A stretch of DNA of 64,000 bases from Photorhabdus namnaonensis (GTDB lineage: Bacteria > Pseudomonadota > Gammaproteobacteria > Enterobacterales > Enterobacteriaceae), in the NCBI RefSeq assembly GCF_001684335.1, contig NZ_LOIC01000082.1, positions 1 through 64,000 of the forward strand, read 5' to 3'. The notes under the pieces were generated by a model. It searched no databases. It saw only the letters and a program-made list of their open reading frames with translations, and was not told the DNA's origin. Shown in pieces: positions 40,814 to 51,336 of the stretch. Every line of letters begins with the position of its first letter. Positions within the stretch are counted from its first letter, which is position 1. A program made the translations under genes and the position numbers.

Positions 40814-40903
40814 GTGATAATGAATAAGAAGAGTAAGGTATTTATACTGTGAGAGCAGTATAACTCAACATTGGTAGTGACTTACTATCTATATCATTAT
40901 CAC
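40814..40903. repeat. Nested inverted repeat between thiD and fbaB
   Basis: A perfect 10-bp outer pair, GTGATAATGA/TCATTATCAC, encloses AGTAAG/CTTACT and an inner hairpin TATACTG/CAGTATA. The genes are convergent, so it may be a bidirectional terminator or a small palindromic repeat. It lacks flanking T tracts. Confidence 0.5.
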
Positions 40904-40919
40904 CGGCGACAAGCTTGAC

Positions 40920-41969
40920 CTACGCGATAGTCACTTGTTTATCCAGATAGACATCTTGAACCGCATTAATCAGTTCAATACCCTCTTTCATGGATTTTTT
41001 GAACGCCTTACGACCGAGGATTAGCCCCATGCCGCCTGCGCGTTTATTAATGACGGCGGTGCGAACTGAATCACTCAAATCATTATTACCGGATGCACCA
41101 CCTGAGTTAATCATACCGGCGCGTCCCATGTAGCAATTAGCTATCTGATAACGGACCAGATCGATAGGATGGTCGCTAGTCAAATTAGTGTAAACACGTT
41201 TATCGGTATGACCAAAACCAATTGCAGTATAGCCGCCATTATTCTCGGCCATTTTCTGTTTAACGATATCGGCGCCGATAGTGACTGCCAAATGGTTAGC
41301 CTGGCCTGTTAGGTCCGCACTGGAGTGATAATCTACCCCCTCTTTTTTGAAGGCGGAATTACGTAAGTAGGCCCACAATACCGTTACCATGCCTAATTCA
41401 TGCGCTCGTTTAAAGGCGGCTGAAATTTCCTCAATTTGACGCCGTGATTCAATAGAGCCAAAGTAAATTGTTGCGCCAACGGCAACGGCGCCCATCTCAA
41501 ATGCTTGTTCAACACTGGCATATAAAGTTTGATCATATTGGGCGGGATAGCTCAGTGCTTCATTGTGGTTCAGTTTAACCAAAAATGGGATCTTATGAGC
41601 ATAACGACGAGAAACAGAGGATAACACGCCATAAGTAGAGGCAACACAGTTACAGCCGGCTTCGATAGCCAGTTCAACGATATTTTTGGGATCGAAATAG
41701 AGAGGATTTGCTGCAAAAGAAGCGGCAGCAGAATGTTCTACTCCTTGGTCCACCGGCAAAATAGATAAATAACCAGTGCCTCCAAGACGACCATGATTTA
41801 ACAATGTTTGCATGGAGCGCAAAACTGTATTGGGTCGGTTATTGTCGATCATTACGCGGTCAACAAAATCGGAGCCTGGCAGATAGAGATTTTCACTTAG
41901 GATGGTATTACAACGATGTTGCAATAAATTGTCCGCATCTTTGCCTAACAACTTAGCGATATCAGTCAT
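40920..41969 (-). CDS. fbaB: Class I fructose-bisphosphate aldolase FbaB
   Basis: A DhnA-type aldolase used mainly in gluconeogenesis. 349 residues, almost collinear with E. coli Fba[43 protein letters not shown], the Schiff-base lysine region [15 protein letters not shown] and [21 protein letters not shown] precedes the ATG. It is monocistronic. Confidence 0.97.
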   Translation of the reverse strand: MTDIAKLLGKDADNLLQHRCNTILSENLYLPGSDFVDRVMIDNNRPNTVLRSMQTLLNHGRLGGTGYLSILPVDQGVEHSAAASFAANPLYFDPKNIVELAIEAGCNCVASTYGVLSSVSRRYAHKIPFLVKLNHNEALSYPAQYDQTLYASVEQAFEMGAVAVGATIYFGSIESRRQIEEISAAFKRAHELGMVTVLWAYLRNSAFKKEGVDYHSSADLTGQANHLAVTIGADIVKQKMAENNGGYTAIGFGHTDKRVYTNLTSDHPIDLVRYQIANCYMGRAGMINSGGASGNNDLSDSVRTAVINKRAGGMGLILGRKAFKKSMKEGIELINAVQDVYLDKQVTIA

Positions 41970-43966
41970 GTTTTACTCCAGTTATGAAAAGATATCATTG
42001 ATTGTCATTTATCCTTTTTAGGATAACAAGTTGTATTGGGAGGGAAGTGGTAGTGGATCGCTTCAGGTGGGGGGGATAAAGAGAATTTTATTACCTGGAA
42101 AGTGGATATTTAGCGCAAGAGTGATGTGACCATTCTTTAGGGGATATAGGGGCGAAAGCGTAAACTCTTTATGTGTTGGGTTATATATTTTTGTAATTCT
42201 TATTGTTTGCTAGCAGACATTTTTCTTGGATAAGATAAATAGATGTATGAGATTTAATACTGATAAAGAATAAATTATTCATTGTATTTATGACATTGAT
42301 ATTTATTGTGTTTTGATAAATTGCAATATCAATATAGTTGAACTGATCGTCTTTGTTGATATTGTTAATATTTCCTTGGTTTTTATTATTCAACAATGAA
42401 ATGTTTTCATTATAGATTGGATATATATTATTGTTTCTATAAAGTTTCTGGAAAAATAATTTATATTTTATTGATTTAAGTTTTTTATCTATACAGATTA
42501 TATACTATAAGTTTAACTATTTCTCTTTATCAATATCAAAAAAACGGAAATAAATCTATTATCGTAAATCTCTATCTATTAGTGCCTTTTTATTTATGAA
42601 GGAATCAATTTTTTAGTTATTGTTCTTTATTGATTTATAATATTACAATGTTGTTGGATGGAATTTATAAGATTATTGGGTGATTTTGGAGCTAAAACTA
42701 ATGTAAATTTATCATTCTCAATAAATAACTCATTGATTAATATTGAATTGTTGTGTTGTTTGCGTAATTTAATTAACCGGTAAATAAAATTATTATTTAT
42801 ATTTTATTATTTATGTCGCTAAACTTAATGTTTTATTACATGAGTCTTTTATAAAGATAAAATATATTTTTCTATTATTTAAATGAGTTTTACAAGGTTA
42901 AATGTTCATATTTCCTTATAGCTATTGATATAAATTTAATTGGTTTTGATTATTCATGTGAATAATTTTCCATTTTGGTGATTTATTTATAACCATGTTT
43001 CGATATTATACATGATAAATAACTATTTTTGACGTCAATGTTTTTAGATCCACATAATCCTGTAAGCAACAGTCAATATAGTTATTTATTCTTTCTTAAA
43101 AGTGATAATAATATAAAATAATAATTATACTAAATTCTTAGTTTTAACTTGTATTTATCCATTAATTAACTAATTGAAAAATACATCAATATAGTTTGAT
43201 TTTGTCACAGGTGGAAAATTTCTCATGTTTTTATTACCAATAGTGGCATTTCGGTTTCTTTCATTTGCCAAGAGTAATTTCTTATTACATTTCTTCTTGA
43301 GTAATTTGTTTGCAAACGATGTTTTATAAAGTTATTGGATCTATTGATATAGGTTAAGAACTTGATAGATAAAGGTTAAGTGTCTATTGCTGTTACTCGC
43401 TAAGCTAATTTTTCCTGATGTTATTGTTAGGTGATATTTTTCATGCTGGTCCGGTGTAAAAATGGATTTCTATAGTTTTTTGGTTTGCTGAGCAGCTCCT
43501 ATTGTGGGATTAAATTTCATCTTTACAAGAGAGTAACATGTACTGTGCTGTTGTTTATCAGCTTTAGGGTGATTTGGCTATTTTATCCCTGTTTATACTA
43601 TGGATATATAAACCGAAATCCATTTTGGGTTGTTAAGTCGGTATAGTCAGCTAAATGTTGAACTAATAGTTTTAACAATAAGTAAATTGTAATTATCTGT
43701 TTTCATAATTTTCACCTGATTAATTCTATCAAATTGTATAATATTTGGTCTAAATATGATGGATTTCCTGAATTATTGAACAGTGGAAAATTTTAATTAC
43801 ATTTCTTTAGATAGTGTGATATTTCAATAAGTAGAAATATTTTCTTATTAATATATAGGTATAAGGAACACATTGATATAAATATTCATGTCTTTAATAG
43901 TTAAATTTCTCTATTTAATTAATCATGTAAATGAATTTTGTAACTTGTTGATTTTATTTTTCGGAG
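41970..43966. other. 2-kb AT-rich gene desert
   Basis: No convincing protein gene on either strand; the longest frame (42181-42396, minus) is Asn/Ile-rich low-complexity translation of AT-rich DNA. It contains the fbaB promoter at its left end. It may be an eroded island or H-NS-bound region. Confidence 0.5.
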
Positions 43967-44063
43967 AAAAAAGAAAAGGCCAGCTCAAGGGAGATTGAGC
44001 CGGCCAAGGAGGTGGTTCCTAGTCTTACTGTAAAACTTTTTTAATTTTTTATTTTTCGTCAGC
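43967..44063 (-). ncRNA. cyaR: Hfq-dependent small RNA CyaR (RyeE)
   Basis: On the minus strand the sequence starts GCTGACGAAAAAT (E. coli: GCTGAAAAAC), carries the conserved seed AGGAACCACCTCCTT, and ends in a hairpin GGCCGGCTCAA-TCTCCC-TTGAGCTGGCC followed by TTTTCTTTTTT. The seed and loop TCTCCC match E. coli CyaR as remembered, and the gene lies next to yegQ as in E. coli. CyaR base-pairs with Shine-Dalgarno regions (ompX, nadE, luxS and others) and is activated by cAMP-CRP. Length about 97 nt. Confidence 0.88.
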
Positions 44064-44064
44064 A

Positions 44065-44110
44065 ATACTACGGTAAATAAAATAGTATTGATGTGATCTG
44101 TTTCTAAAAA
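44065..44110 (-). promoter_or_regulatory. CRP site and -10 of cyaR
   Basis: Minus strand TTAGA-AACAGA-TCACA keeps the right CRP half perfectly and the left half at 3 of 5. TAGTAT lies 21 bases further on, placing the CRP centre near -41.5 of a start at 44063. This is a class II geometry like the E. coli gene. Confidence 0.55.
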
Positions 44111-44161
44111 AAGAAATATATCCTCATAAAGAGGGGATATTGATGATTATTTGTCTGAGTC

Positions 44162-45523
44162 TCAGTTCGTTTGAGCAGATTGAGAATTAATACCATTTAG
44201 ATTACGTATTAATAAGGCATAATTAATATCGATTTGTTCCGGAATTGGCAAATAGACAATATACCCATCTCCAGGCGCAACTTCCATTGGTTGGCCTTTT
44301 TTATCCTGCATTGCTTCCAATGTAAACTGGATATTGCCTGATGGTGTCATTAATTCGAGACGATCTCCGATCATGAATTTATTCTTGACAGCGACTTCAG
44401 CTAATCCGTTGACTCGTTTACCCGTAAATTCACCAACAAATTGTTGTGTATCGGATATCGAATAGCCATATTCATAAGTCTGATAGGCATCATGGGTATG
44501 ACGGCGTAAAAATCCTTCGGTATAGCCGCGATGAGCGAGTCCTTCTAACGTTGTTAGCAGAGTTGGATCAAAAGGTTTCGCTGCAACGGCATCATCAATG
44601 GCTCGGCGGTAAACTTGTGCTGTGCGAGCGCAGTAATAGAAGGATTTTGTCCGTCCTTCGATTTTCAAAGAGTGAACGCCCATTTTAGTTAATCGCTCAA
44701 CATGCTCAACAGCACGTAAATCTTTAGAATTCATGATATAAGTACCATGCTCATCTTCGAAAGCTGACATATATTCACCAGGGCGTTTTGCTTCTTCGAA
44801 CGTAAATACTTTATCTGTTGGTGTACCCTTTCCCAATGTTGGCTCGATATTTTCTGTCGGTATAGGTTCATGCATATGTACAATATTACCGATATCATCC
44901 TCTTTGCCTTCTTGGACATGGTATTCCCAACGGCAGGCATTAGTGCAGGTTCCCTGATTGGGATCTCGTTTATTAATGTAGCCGGATAACAGGCAACGAC
45001 CAGAATAGGCCATACACAACGCGCCATGTACGAAAACTTCCAGTTCCATATCGGGAACCTGCTGGCGAATCTCGTTAATTTCATCAAGAGAAAGTTCTCG
45101 GGAAAGAATGACCCGCGTCAGCCCCATTTGTCGCCAGAATTTTACTGTTGCCCAGTTGACTGCGTTAGCTTGAACGGAAAGATGAATTTCCATTTCAGGA
45201 AAAGCTTCACGAACCATCATGATCAGTCCGGGATCGGACATAATGAGAGCATCTGGCCCCATATCAATGACAGGTTTTAGATCACGGATAAAAGTTTTCA
45301 GTTTGGCATTGTGAGGCGCAATATTGACCACAACATAAAAGCGTTTACCAAGCTCATGGGCTTCTTTAATGCCGAGCGCCAAATTTTCGTGATTAAATTC
45401 ATTATTGCGAACGCGCAGGCTGTAACGTGGTTGACCGGCATATACGGCATCTGCGCCATAGGCAAAAGCATAGCGCATATTTTTCAGCGAACCGGCAGGG
45501 GAAAGTAATTCTGGAGTAAACAT
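44162..45523 (-). CDS. trhP: tRNA hydroxylation protein TrhP (YegQ), U32 peptidase family
   Basis: 453 residues of the U32 family, with TrhO/TrhP type proteins forming 5-hydroxyuridine at tRNA position 34. Visible landmarks: ELLSPAGSLKNMRYAFAYGADAVYAG, the U32 signature ELEVFVHGALCMAYSGRCLLSGYIN, FeS-type cysteines in GTCTNACRW, and a C-terminal beta-barrel. It is monocistronic; the cyaR small RNA gene lies 100 bases downstream on the same strand. Confidence 0.93.
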   Translation of the reverse strand: MFTPELLSPAGSLKNMRYAFAYGADAVYAGQPRYSLRVRNNEFNHENLALGIKEAHELGKRFYVVVNIAPHNAKLKTFIRDLKPVIDMGPDALIMSDPGLIMMVREAFPEMEIHLSVQANAVNWATVKFWRQMGLTRVILSRELSLDEINEIRQQVPDMELEVFVHGALCMAYSGRCLLSGYINKRDPNQGTCTNACRWEYHVQEGKEDDIGNIVHMHEPIPTENIEPTLGKGTPTDKVFTFEEAKRPGEYMSAFEDEHGTYIMNSKDLRAVEHVERLTKMGVHSLKIEGRTKSFYYCARTAQVYRRAIDDAVAAKPFDPTLLTTLEGLAHRGYTEGFLRRHTHDAYQTYEYGYSISDTQQFVGEFTGKRVNGLAEVAVKNKFMIGDRLELMTPSGNIQFTLEAMQDKKGQPMEVAPGDGYIVYLPIPEQIDINYALLIRNLNGINSQSAQTN

Positions 45524-45663
45524 GGTTAAAAAATTCTCGATTTGAGTTGAGATTAGTTTTCACTATAAAAAGTAAGGATAATGTGGGGAATTCTAACGCT
45601 TAATTTGTTGAGGACACAAATTTATTCGCATGAAATGTCCGGTTCTATTGATCGATGAAGGGC

Positions 45664-45702
45664 GCCTTATCAATTGACAGTAACTTTCAACTGATAAGGT
45701 GC
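45664..45702. terminator. Inverted repeat after yegP
   Basis: CGCCTTATCAATTGA pairs with TCAACTGATAAGGTGCG with small mismatches, 20 bases after the yegP stop codon. No T run follows on either strand, so it may be a weak terminator or an mRNA-stabilising hairpin. Confidence 0.45.
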
Positions 45703-45721
45703 GGTTTATCATGAAAAAATG

Positions 45722-46066
45722 TCATTCTGACTTTGTTAAATCTCGGACATTGGTGCTGGAACCATGTTTAATCGCAGATTGAATGCCTTTTTTGGCTGCG
45801 ACTTCATTGTCGTGAGATTCGCTGATGCCGATAACTTGATAGTTTCTCGCTTTCAGCACGAAATAGGACTTGCCAGATTTATTTTCTCTGATTTCGAAGT
45901 TTTTTTCTGCCGGTGAATTTGCTTGGACAGAACGAATTCCTTTATTCGCTGCTGCCTTAGTGGTGTACATTTCACTGGTAAGGATAACTTCACCGTTCGA
46001 TGCTTTTAAATTGAAGTAATACTGCTTGTTTTTTGTTCTCTTAAGATCATAATGACCTATAGCCAT
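45722..46066 (-). CDS. yegP: UPF0339 (DUF1508) protein YegP
   Basis: 114 residues containing two copies of the DUF1508 unit (KNKQYYFNLKASNGEVILTSE...AANKGIRSVQ and KSYFVLKARNYQVIGISE...AAKKGIQSAIK). It resembles E. coli YegP; molecular role unknown. GGAGGAA precedes the chosen ATG (MAIGHYDLK); a TTG five codons upstream lies before that site. It is downstream of baeR with a 97-bp gap. Confidence 0.9.
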   Translation of the reverse strand: MAIGHYDLKRTKNKQYYFNLKASNGEVILTSEMYTTKAAANKGIRSVQANSPAEKNFEIRENKSGKSYFVLKARNYQVIGISESHDNEVAAKKGIQSAIKHGSSTNVRDLTKSE

Positions 46067-46163
46067 AAGAAATTCCTCCAATTAAAGGTAAGTATTTTTA
46101 ATATAGCTGAATTTCTGACCGGTGAAAGGTTGAGAGAAATTTAATTCAGTTAAAATGTGACAG

Positions 46164-46868
46164 TTATAACAAACGGCATATATCCGCTTCCCATCGGTAG
46201 CCAAGTCCATAAATAGAACGAATGAATGTTTTACTGTTGTCCAATTGCTCCAGTTTACGGCGTAAATTTTTAATGTGACTATCAATAGTACGGTCTGTCA
46301 CGATTCGGTGATCGTCATACAGATTATTCAGTAATTTATCGCGGGAAAATACTTGCCCTGGGCGACTTGCCATCGTTTTTAATAACCGGAATTCAACCGG
46401 GGTTAAGTCTAATATTTTATCGCGGTAACGCGCTTGGAAACAGGCTTCGTCAATTTGCAGATCACTTTGCTTGACAATATCTTGTGGTCGGTAACAACGA
46501 CGAAGAATCGTTTTAACTCGCGCGACAATTTCACGTGGACTATAAGGTTTACAAATATAATCATCTGCCCCAATTTCCAATCCAAGTAAACGGTCAATTT
46601 CTTCCGTTTTGGCAGTGACCATGATAATCGGTACGTCAGAGAAGCGGCGAATGTCCCGGCAGATAGATATGCCATCACAGCCTGGAAGCATCAGATCCAG
46701 CAAAATAATATCTGGAATATGTTGTTGTACGTGGGAGACAACTTCATCACCCCGCAGTAGCCACTGGGTTTTGTAATCAGCCGCCCGCAGGTAATCAACC
46801 AGCAACTGACCAAGCTTTGGTTCATCTTCAACAATCAAAACAGTATATTGTTCAAACTCTGTACTCAT
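46164..46868 (-). CDS. baeR: Response regulator BaeR
   Basis: An OmpR-family regulator (234 residues) of the envelope stress system that activates mdtABC. Receiver VEDEP and phosphoacceptor D58 ([11 protein letters not shown]), C-terminal winged helix ending [13 protein letters not shown]. It overlaps baeS by four bases (ATGA) and ends the mdtABC-baeSR operon. Confidence 0.95.
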   Translation of the reverse strand: MSTEFEQYTVLIVEDEPKLGQLLVDYLRAADYKTQWLLRGDEVVSHVQQHIPDIILLDLMLPGCDGISICRDIRRFSDVPIIMVTAKTEEIDRLLGLEIGADDYICKPYSPREIVARVKTILRRCYRPQDIVKQSDLQIDEACFQARYRDKILDLTPVEFRLLKTMASRPGQVFSRDKLLNNLYDDHRIVTDRTIDSHIKNLRRKLEQLDNSKTFIRSIYGLGYRWEADICRLL

Positions 46869-48253
46869 AACGTTTCGCCGTCGAGGGATTTAGTTAGCGG
46901 CAATTCTACGATAATTCTCAAACCACCTAAAGGTGAGGGTTTGGCATGGATTGTCCCGCTATGTGCTTCAACAATGTTATAGCAAATAGCTAACCCAAGC
47001 CCTGATCCGCCACTGGCACGGTTTCGTGAGGATTCACTACGGTAGAATCGTTCAAAAACCCGTTGGCATTGCTCTAGTGACAAACCGGGCTTACTGTCCT
47101 CCCAATTCAGAATGAAGTGGTGATCGTTAGAACAACCTTTAATGATTAATTTTCCATTATCAGCGGTATAGCGAAGACTATTTTCCAGTAAATTATGAAA
47201 TAGCTGAGTCAATCTGCTTGGGTCGGCAAACACCATAATAGTTTCAGGAAGTTTAACATCTATTTGGATTTGTTTATCAAGGAAACGTCCACGATAAGAT
47301 GCAATAGCAGCCTGAATTAACTCACTGATATTGATAAATTCTTTCCGGTATGCCAGCGCTCCGCGATCGGATAAAGAGAGTTGGTGTAGATCATCAACCA
47401 GTTTGGTCAATGTGGTAATTTCAGCCAATAACGAATTGAGCGTTTCTGGGGTGGGTTTGTGGACACCATCCTGTAACGCTTCCAATTCACCGCGCAATAT
47501 AGAAAGGGGGGTGCGCAGTTCATGAGAAATATCTGCCATATAATCGCGACGCATCTGCTCGTTTTTTTCCAGAGTACTGGCGAGCTGATTAAAATTGTGG
47601 GCAAGCTGACCAATTTCATCTTTACTTGATGGTGTGACTCGGGTGCTGAAATCGCCGGCTGCCAGTTTATGTGTCCCTTCAACCAAACGTTTAACGGGTT
47701 TTAACATACCGCGGGATAATAATAGCGTGGCTATGATTGCCAGCAAGGTAGATAAACCGGCAATGATCCAGCTTGTCAGTTGTTGTTGGCGATCAAAACT
47801 GATGTCAGCTTGACGGGTAATTTTATCTGATGTGCTGACAATGACCCAGCCAACGACTTGCTGATGATAGAGGATTGGTTTGCGATAGGTCTCTGCCGGG
47901 ATTTTACCTTCATGACCGACCAGTAGTTTCATGTCGCTGTCCACTACCCAAAATTGAGTTCGCCAGCCGCGAGGTGGTGGACCTTGATAACTTTCACTGG
48001 TTTGTTCAATGGAGCGAATAATTCGAAAAATTACCCGGTCATTTCTCTTTAAGAATTTCCAACTACCATATTGCTGATATTGTTCAGCCAGCGCTTCGGC
48101 TAACATAGCAGTACGTAACTGGATATTTTGTTTTATATAACCAATAAAACCATGCTGGAAGCTGCTTCTTACGCCCCAATGCATAGTGATAAGCACCAGC
48201 ATACAAGTGGCGAAGATGGCCATAAATAATTTACTGTTGATGCCGAGTTTCAT
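46865..48253 (-). CDS. baeS: Sensor histidine kinase BaeS
   Basis: Senses envelope damage, flavonoids, indole and metals. Start at [14 protein letters not shown], overlapping the mdtC stop by four bases; the longer frame lies in mdtC. Two membrane helices flank a periplasmic sensor ([11 protein letters not shown]...; [21 protein letters not shown]). [27 protein letters not shown] and [10 protein letters not shown] follow. 462 residues. Confidence 0.95.
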   Translation of the reverse strand: MKLGINSKLFMAIFATCMLVLITMHWGVRSSFQHGFIGYIKQNIQLRTAMLAEALAEQYQQYGSWKFLKRNDRVIFRIIRSIEQTSESYQGPPPRGWRTQFWVVDSDMKLLVGHEGKIPAETYRKPILYHQQVVGWVIVSTSDKITRQADISFDRQQQLTSWIIAGLSTLLAIIATLLLSRGMLKPVKRLVEGTHKLAAGDFSTRVTPSSKDEIGQLAHNFNQLASTLEKNEQMRRDYMADISHELRTPLSILRGELEALQDGVHKPTPETLNSLLAEITTLTKLVDDLHQLSLSDRGALAYRKEFINISELIQAAIASYRGRFLDKQIQIDVKLPETIMVFADPSRLTQLFHNLLENSLRYTADNGKLIIKGCSNDHHFILNWEDSKPGLSLEQCQRVFERFYRSESSRNRASGGSGLGLAICYNIVEAHSGTIHAKPSPLGGLRIIVELPLTKSLDGETL

Positions 48254-51200
48254 GATGGCTCCATAATTTGCCTGGAGGCACGCCATTGTTGCCACTTTTC
48301 CCTTAGTCGATCAAAACAGAGATAGACCACCGGTGTGGTATATAGCGTTAAAAGCTGGCTCATGACCAAACCACCCACAATGGTTATTCCTAAGGGTTGG
48401 CGTAATTCCGCACCGTCGCCACTACTCAAAACCAGTGGCAGAGCACCAAACAAGGCGGCCAGTGTAGTCATCAGAATTGGACGGAAACGTAACAGGCTGG
48501 CTTGGAATATCGCATCACGGGCGCGAATATTACCGTTACGCTGAGCTTCAATAGCAAAATCCACCATAATAATGGCGTTCTTTTTTACGATGCCAATCAA
48601 TAACATGATGCCTATTAACGCTATCAGACTGAATGGTGTGTCAAACAGTTCCAATGCCAGCAGGGCGCCAATGCCGGCAGAAGGCAGGGTAGAGAGAATA
48701 GTCAATGGATGGATATAACTTTCATACAGTATCCCTAGCACCAGATAGACGGTAATAATGGCGGCCAGGATCAAGAATAATTGGGATTTCTGGGTTTCCT
48801 GGAAAATCTGGGCGGTACCAGCAAAAGTGCCGCGAACTGTTGAGGGTACACTGAGTTCAGTCATGGTTCTTTCAATTGCATTGACAGCATCAGAGAGGGT
48901 ATAGCCTTCCGGTACATTGAAAGCAATGGTTGAAGCAGCAGAAAGCCCTTGATGATTGACACTCAGCGGAGCGTTAGCTGGTTGCCAATGGGCAAAATAG
49001 GAGAGTGGAATAGCTTTTCCTTGATTGTTAATCACAAACATTTTTTCCAGTGCGCTGACATCCTGTGTATATTCTGGTGCAACTTCCATCACAACCTTGT
49101 ACTGATTAAGTGGTTGATAAATGGTGGATATTTGTCGCTGACCAAAAGCATTATTCAGCAGGCTATTGGCTTCACTGACATTGATCCCCAGACGAGACAT
49201 GGTATCGCGGTCATAGATTATTGCCATTTCAGCCCCTTTATCCTCTTTATCCGAATTCACGTCGGTCAGTTGGGGCAATTGCCCTAATGCCTTACGGATA
49301 ACCGGCTCCCATTTGCGAAGATCATTCAGATCATCTGCCAGCAATGTAAATTGATAGCTGGCATTGGCCTGGCGACCGCCAGCCTTAATATCCTGTACCG
49401 GAATGAGAAACAGATTTGCCCCCGGTTCATTGGCAAGTTTAATTCTCAGGCGTGAAATAACCTGTTCAGCGCTTTCTGAACGCTCTTTCAATGGTTTCAG
49501 AGAGATAAATATAAAGCCATTATTCACCCTCCCACCACCAGTAAAACCGATAACGCTGTCTACAGTAGGATCTGCATTGATTACCTGCATGAAATTTTTC
49601 ATTTTTTCACGCATAGATTGGAAAGAGATACTTTGGTCTGCCCGAACGAACCCTAGCAATCGACCGGTATCCTGCTCCGGGAAGAAAGTTTTGGGGATAT
49701 GGATATAGAGCCAAACATTTAGGGCAATGATGCCAGCCAAAATTAACAATACCCAACGGCTATGATTAAGAACCCACATCAGGGAGCGTCCGTAAATTTG
49801 CTGAATTTTCAGCAGAACTGTACCGAATCCCCGTATTTTCTTCTGTGCTTTGGGAAGCTGAGATTTAAGTAAATGAGCGCACATCATTGGCGTTAGTGTT
49901 AGAGAAACCAATAATGAGATGCCGATTGAGGTGGTTAAGGTAATGGCAAATTCACGGAACAGCCGACCAACCAATCCATCCATGAGTAGGAGCGGGATAA
50001 AGACGGCTACCAATGAAATACTCATCGAAAGAACTGTAAAACCCACCTCCCGGACACCACGTAGTGCCGCGTGCATGGGTTTTATACCCGCTTCAAGGTG
50101 GCGGGAAATATTCTCCAGTACCACAATCGCATCATCCACCACAAATCCTGTGGCGACGGTTAGCGCCATTAAAGAAAGATTGTTCAAACTGAAACCGCAC
50201 AGATACATGGCGGTAAAGGTGCCAATGAGTGAAATGGGTACCGCGATGGCCGGGATCAATGTTGCGCGACCGGAACGTAAAAACAGGAATACCACTAGAA
50301 TGACTAGCCCGATAGCAATCACCAATGCACGTTCGACTTCTGCTAATGAAGCACGAATCGTTGGTGTGCGATCTTGAGTAACTTTCAGTTGAATACTGGC
50401 AGGAATAGATTCACGTAATGCAGGTAATTGTTCCCGGATACGGTTTACTGTGGCAATAATATTCGCGCCAGCCTCACGGCGAATAACCAACAAAATAGCT
50501 GGTTTACCGCCAGAAATTCCGGCTGCTCTGACATTCTGAACAGAATTTTTTACATTTGCTACATCCTGCAATCGCACCGGTGAACCGTTGTTATAGTGAA
50601 CGATGATTGGGCGGTAGCTTTCGGCTGTTTTTAACTCGTCATTCGTTTGAACTTGCCAGTGTTGCTGATCGGAATCCACATATCCTTGTGGACGGCGAAC
50701 GTTGGCATTGCTGATAGCTTTGCGTACCGCGTCTAGCGAAACTCCCTGATGAAACAGAGCGCCAGGATTTAATTCAACTCTGAGTGCCGGTAATGAGCTT
50801 CCGCCAACAGAGACTTCACTGACACCTTCAACTTGGGCGATTTTCTGAGCCAGTTGAGTAGAGGCAAAATCATAAAGCTGCCCTTGATTATAGGTATCAG
50901 AAGTCAATGTGAGGATCATAATCGGGGCGTCAGACGGGTTGACTTTGTAATATTGCGGTCTGCTCGGCATACCGGAAGGCAACAGACTTTGAGCGGCATT
51001 CAATGCTGCCTGTACATCCCTTGCTGCGCTGTTAATATCACGATTAAGGTCAAATTCCAGTGTGATATCGGTATTGCCAAGGGAGCTGCTCGACGTCATT
51101 TCATTAACTCCGGCAATTCTACCTAAGGCATGCTCCAACGGAGTAGCGACAGATGAGGCCATTGTCTCCGGTGAGGCGCCCGGTAATGAGGCGTAAACGG

Positions 51201-51336
51201 AGATCACCGGAAAATCCACTTGTGGCAAAGGAGAAACCGGCAACAAGGTAAATCCCAATACCCCAAATAGGGTTATAGCTAAACTCAATAGCGTGGTGGC
51301 GACAGGACGTTGGATAAATAAGGCAAAAAATTTCAC
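48250..51336 (-). CDS. mdtC: RND efflux pump subunit MdtC
   Basis: Inner-membrane RND transporter of 1028 residues that works as a heteromultimer with MdtB, exporting bile salts, novobiocin and other drugs. Features: [21 protein letters not shown], proton-relay region [18 protein letters not shown] in TM4, and [13 protein letters not shown]. It starts with GTG, four bases inside the mdtB end. The next gene is baeS; mdtD, which E. coli has here, is missing. Confidence 0.96.
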   Translation of the reverse strand: MKFFALFIQRPVATTLLSLAITLFGVLGFTLLPVSPLPQVDFPVISVYASLPGASPETMASSVATPLEHALGRIAGVNEMTSSSSLGNTDITLEFDLNRDINSAARDVQAALNAAQSLLPSGMPSRPQYYKVNPSDAPIMILTLTSDTYNQGQLYDFASTQLAQKIAQVEGVSEVSVGGSSLPALRVELNPGALFHQGVSLDAVRKAISNANVRRPQGYVDSDQQHWQVQTNDELKTAESYRPIIVHYNNGSPVRLQDVANVKNSVQNVRAAGISGGKPAILLVIRREAGANIIATVNRIREQLPALRESIPASIQLKVTQDRTPTIRASLAEVERALVIAIGLVILVVFLFLRSGRATLIPAIAVPISLIGTFTAMYLCGFSLNNLSLMALTVATGFVVDDAIVVLENISRHLEAGIKPMHAALRGVREVGFTVLSMSISLVAVFIPLLLMDGLVGRLFREFAITLTTSIGISLLVSLTLTPMMCAHLLKSQLPKAQKKIRGFGTVLLKIQQIYGRSLMWVLNHSRWVLLILAGIIALNVWLYIHIPKTFFPEQDTGRLLGFVRADQSISFQSMREKMKNFMQVINADPTVDSVIGFTGGGRVNNGFIFISLKPLKERSESAEQVISRLRIKLANEPGANLFLIPVQDIKAGGRQANASYQFTLLADDLNDLRKWEPVIRKALGQLPQLTDVNSDKEDKGAEMAIIYDRDTMSRLGINVSEANSLLNNAFGQRQISTIYQPLNQYKVVMEVAPEYTQDVSALEKMFVINNQGKAIPLSYFAHWQPANAPLSVNHQGLSAASTIAFNVPEGYTLSDAVNAIERTMTELSVPSTVRGTFAGTAQIFQETQKSQLFLILAAIITVYLVLGILYESYIHPLTILSTLPSAGIGALLALELFDTPFSLIALIGIMLLIGIVKKNAIIMVDFAIEAQRNGNIRARDAIFQASLLRFRPILMTTLAALFGALPLVLSSGDGAELRQPLGITIVGGLVMSQLLTLYTTPVVYLCFDRLREKWQQWRASRQIMEPS

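Noticed and set aside
42181-42396. 71-codon Asn/Ile-rich minus-strand frame in the gene desert
   Set aside because: Low-complexity translation of AT-rich DNA without a ribosome binding site.
49919-50377. 152-codon plus-strand frame opposite mdtC
   Set aside because: Shadow of a highly conserved RND membrane region.
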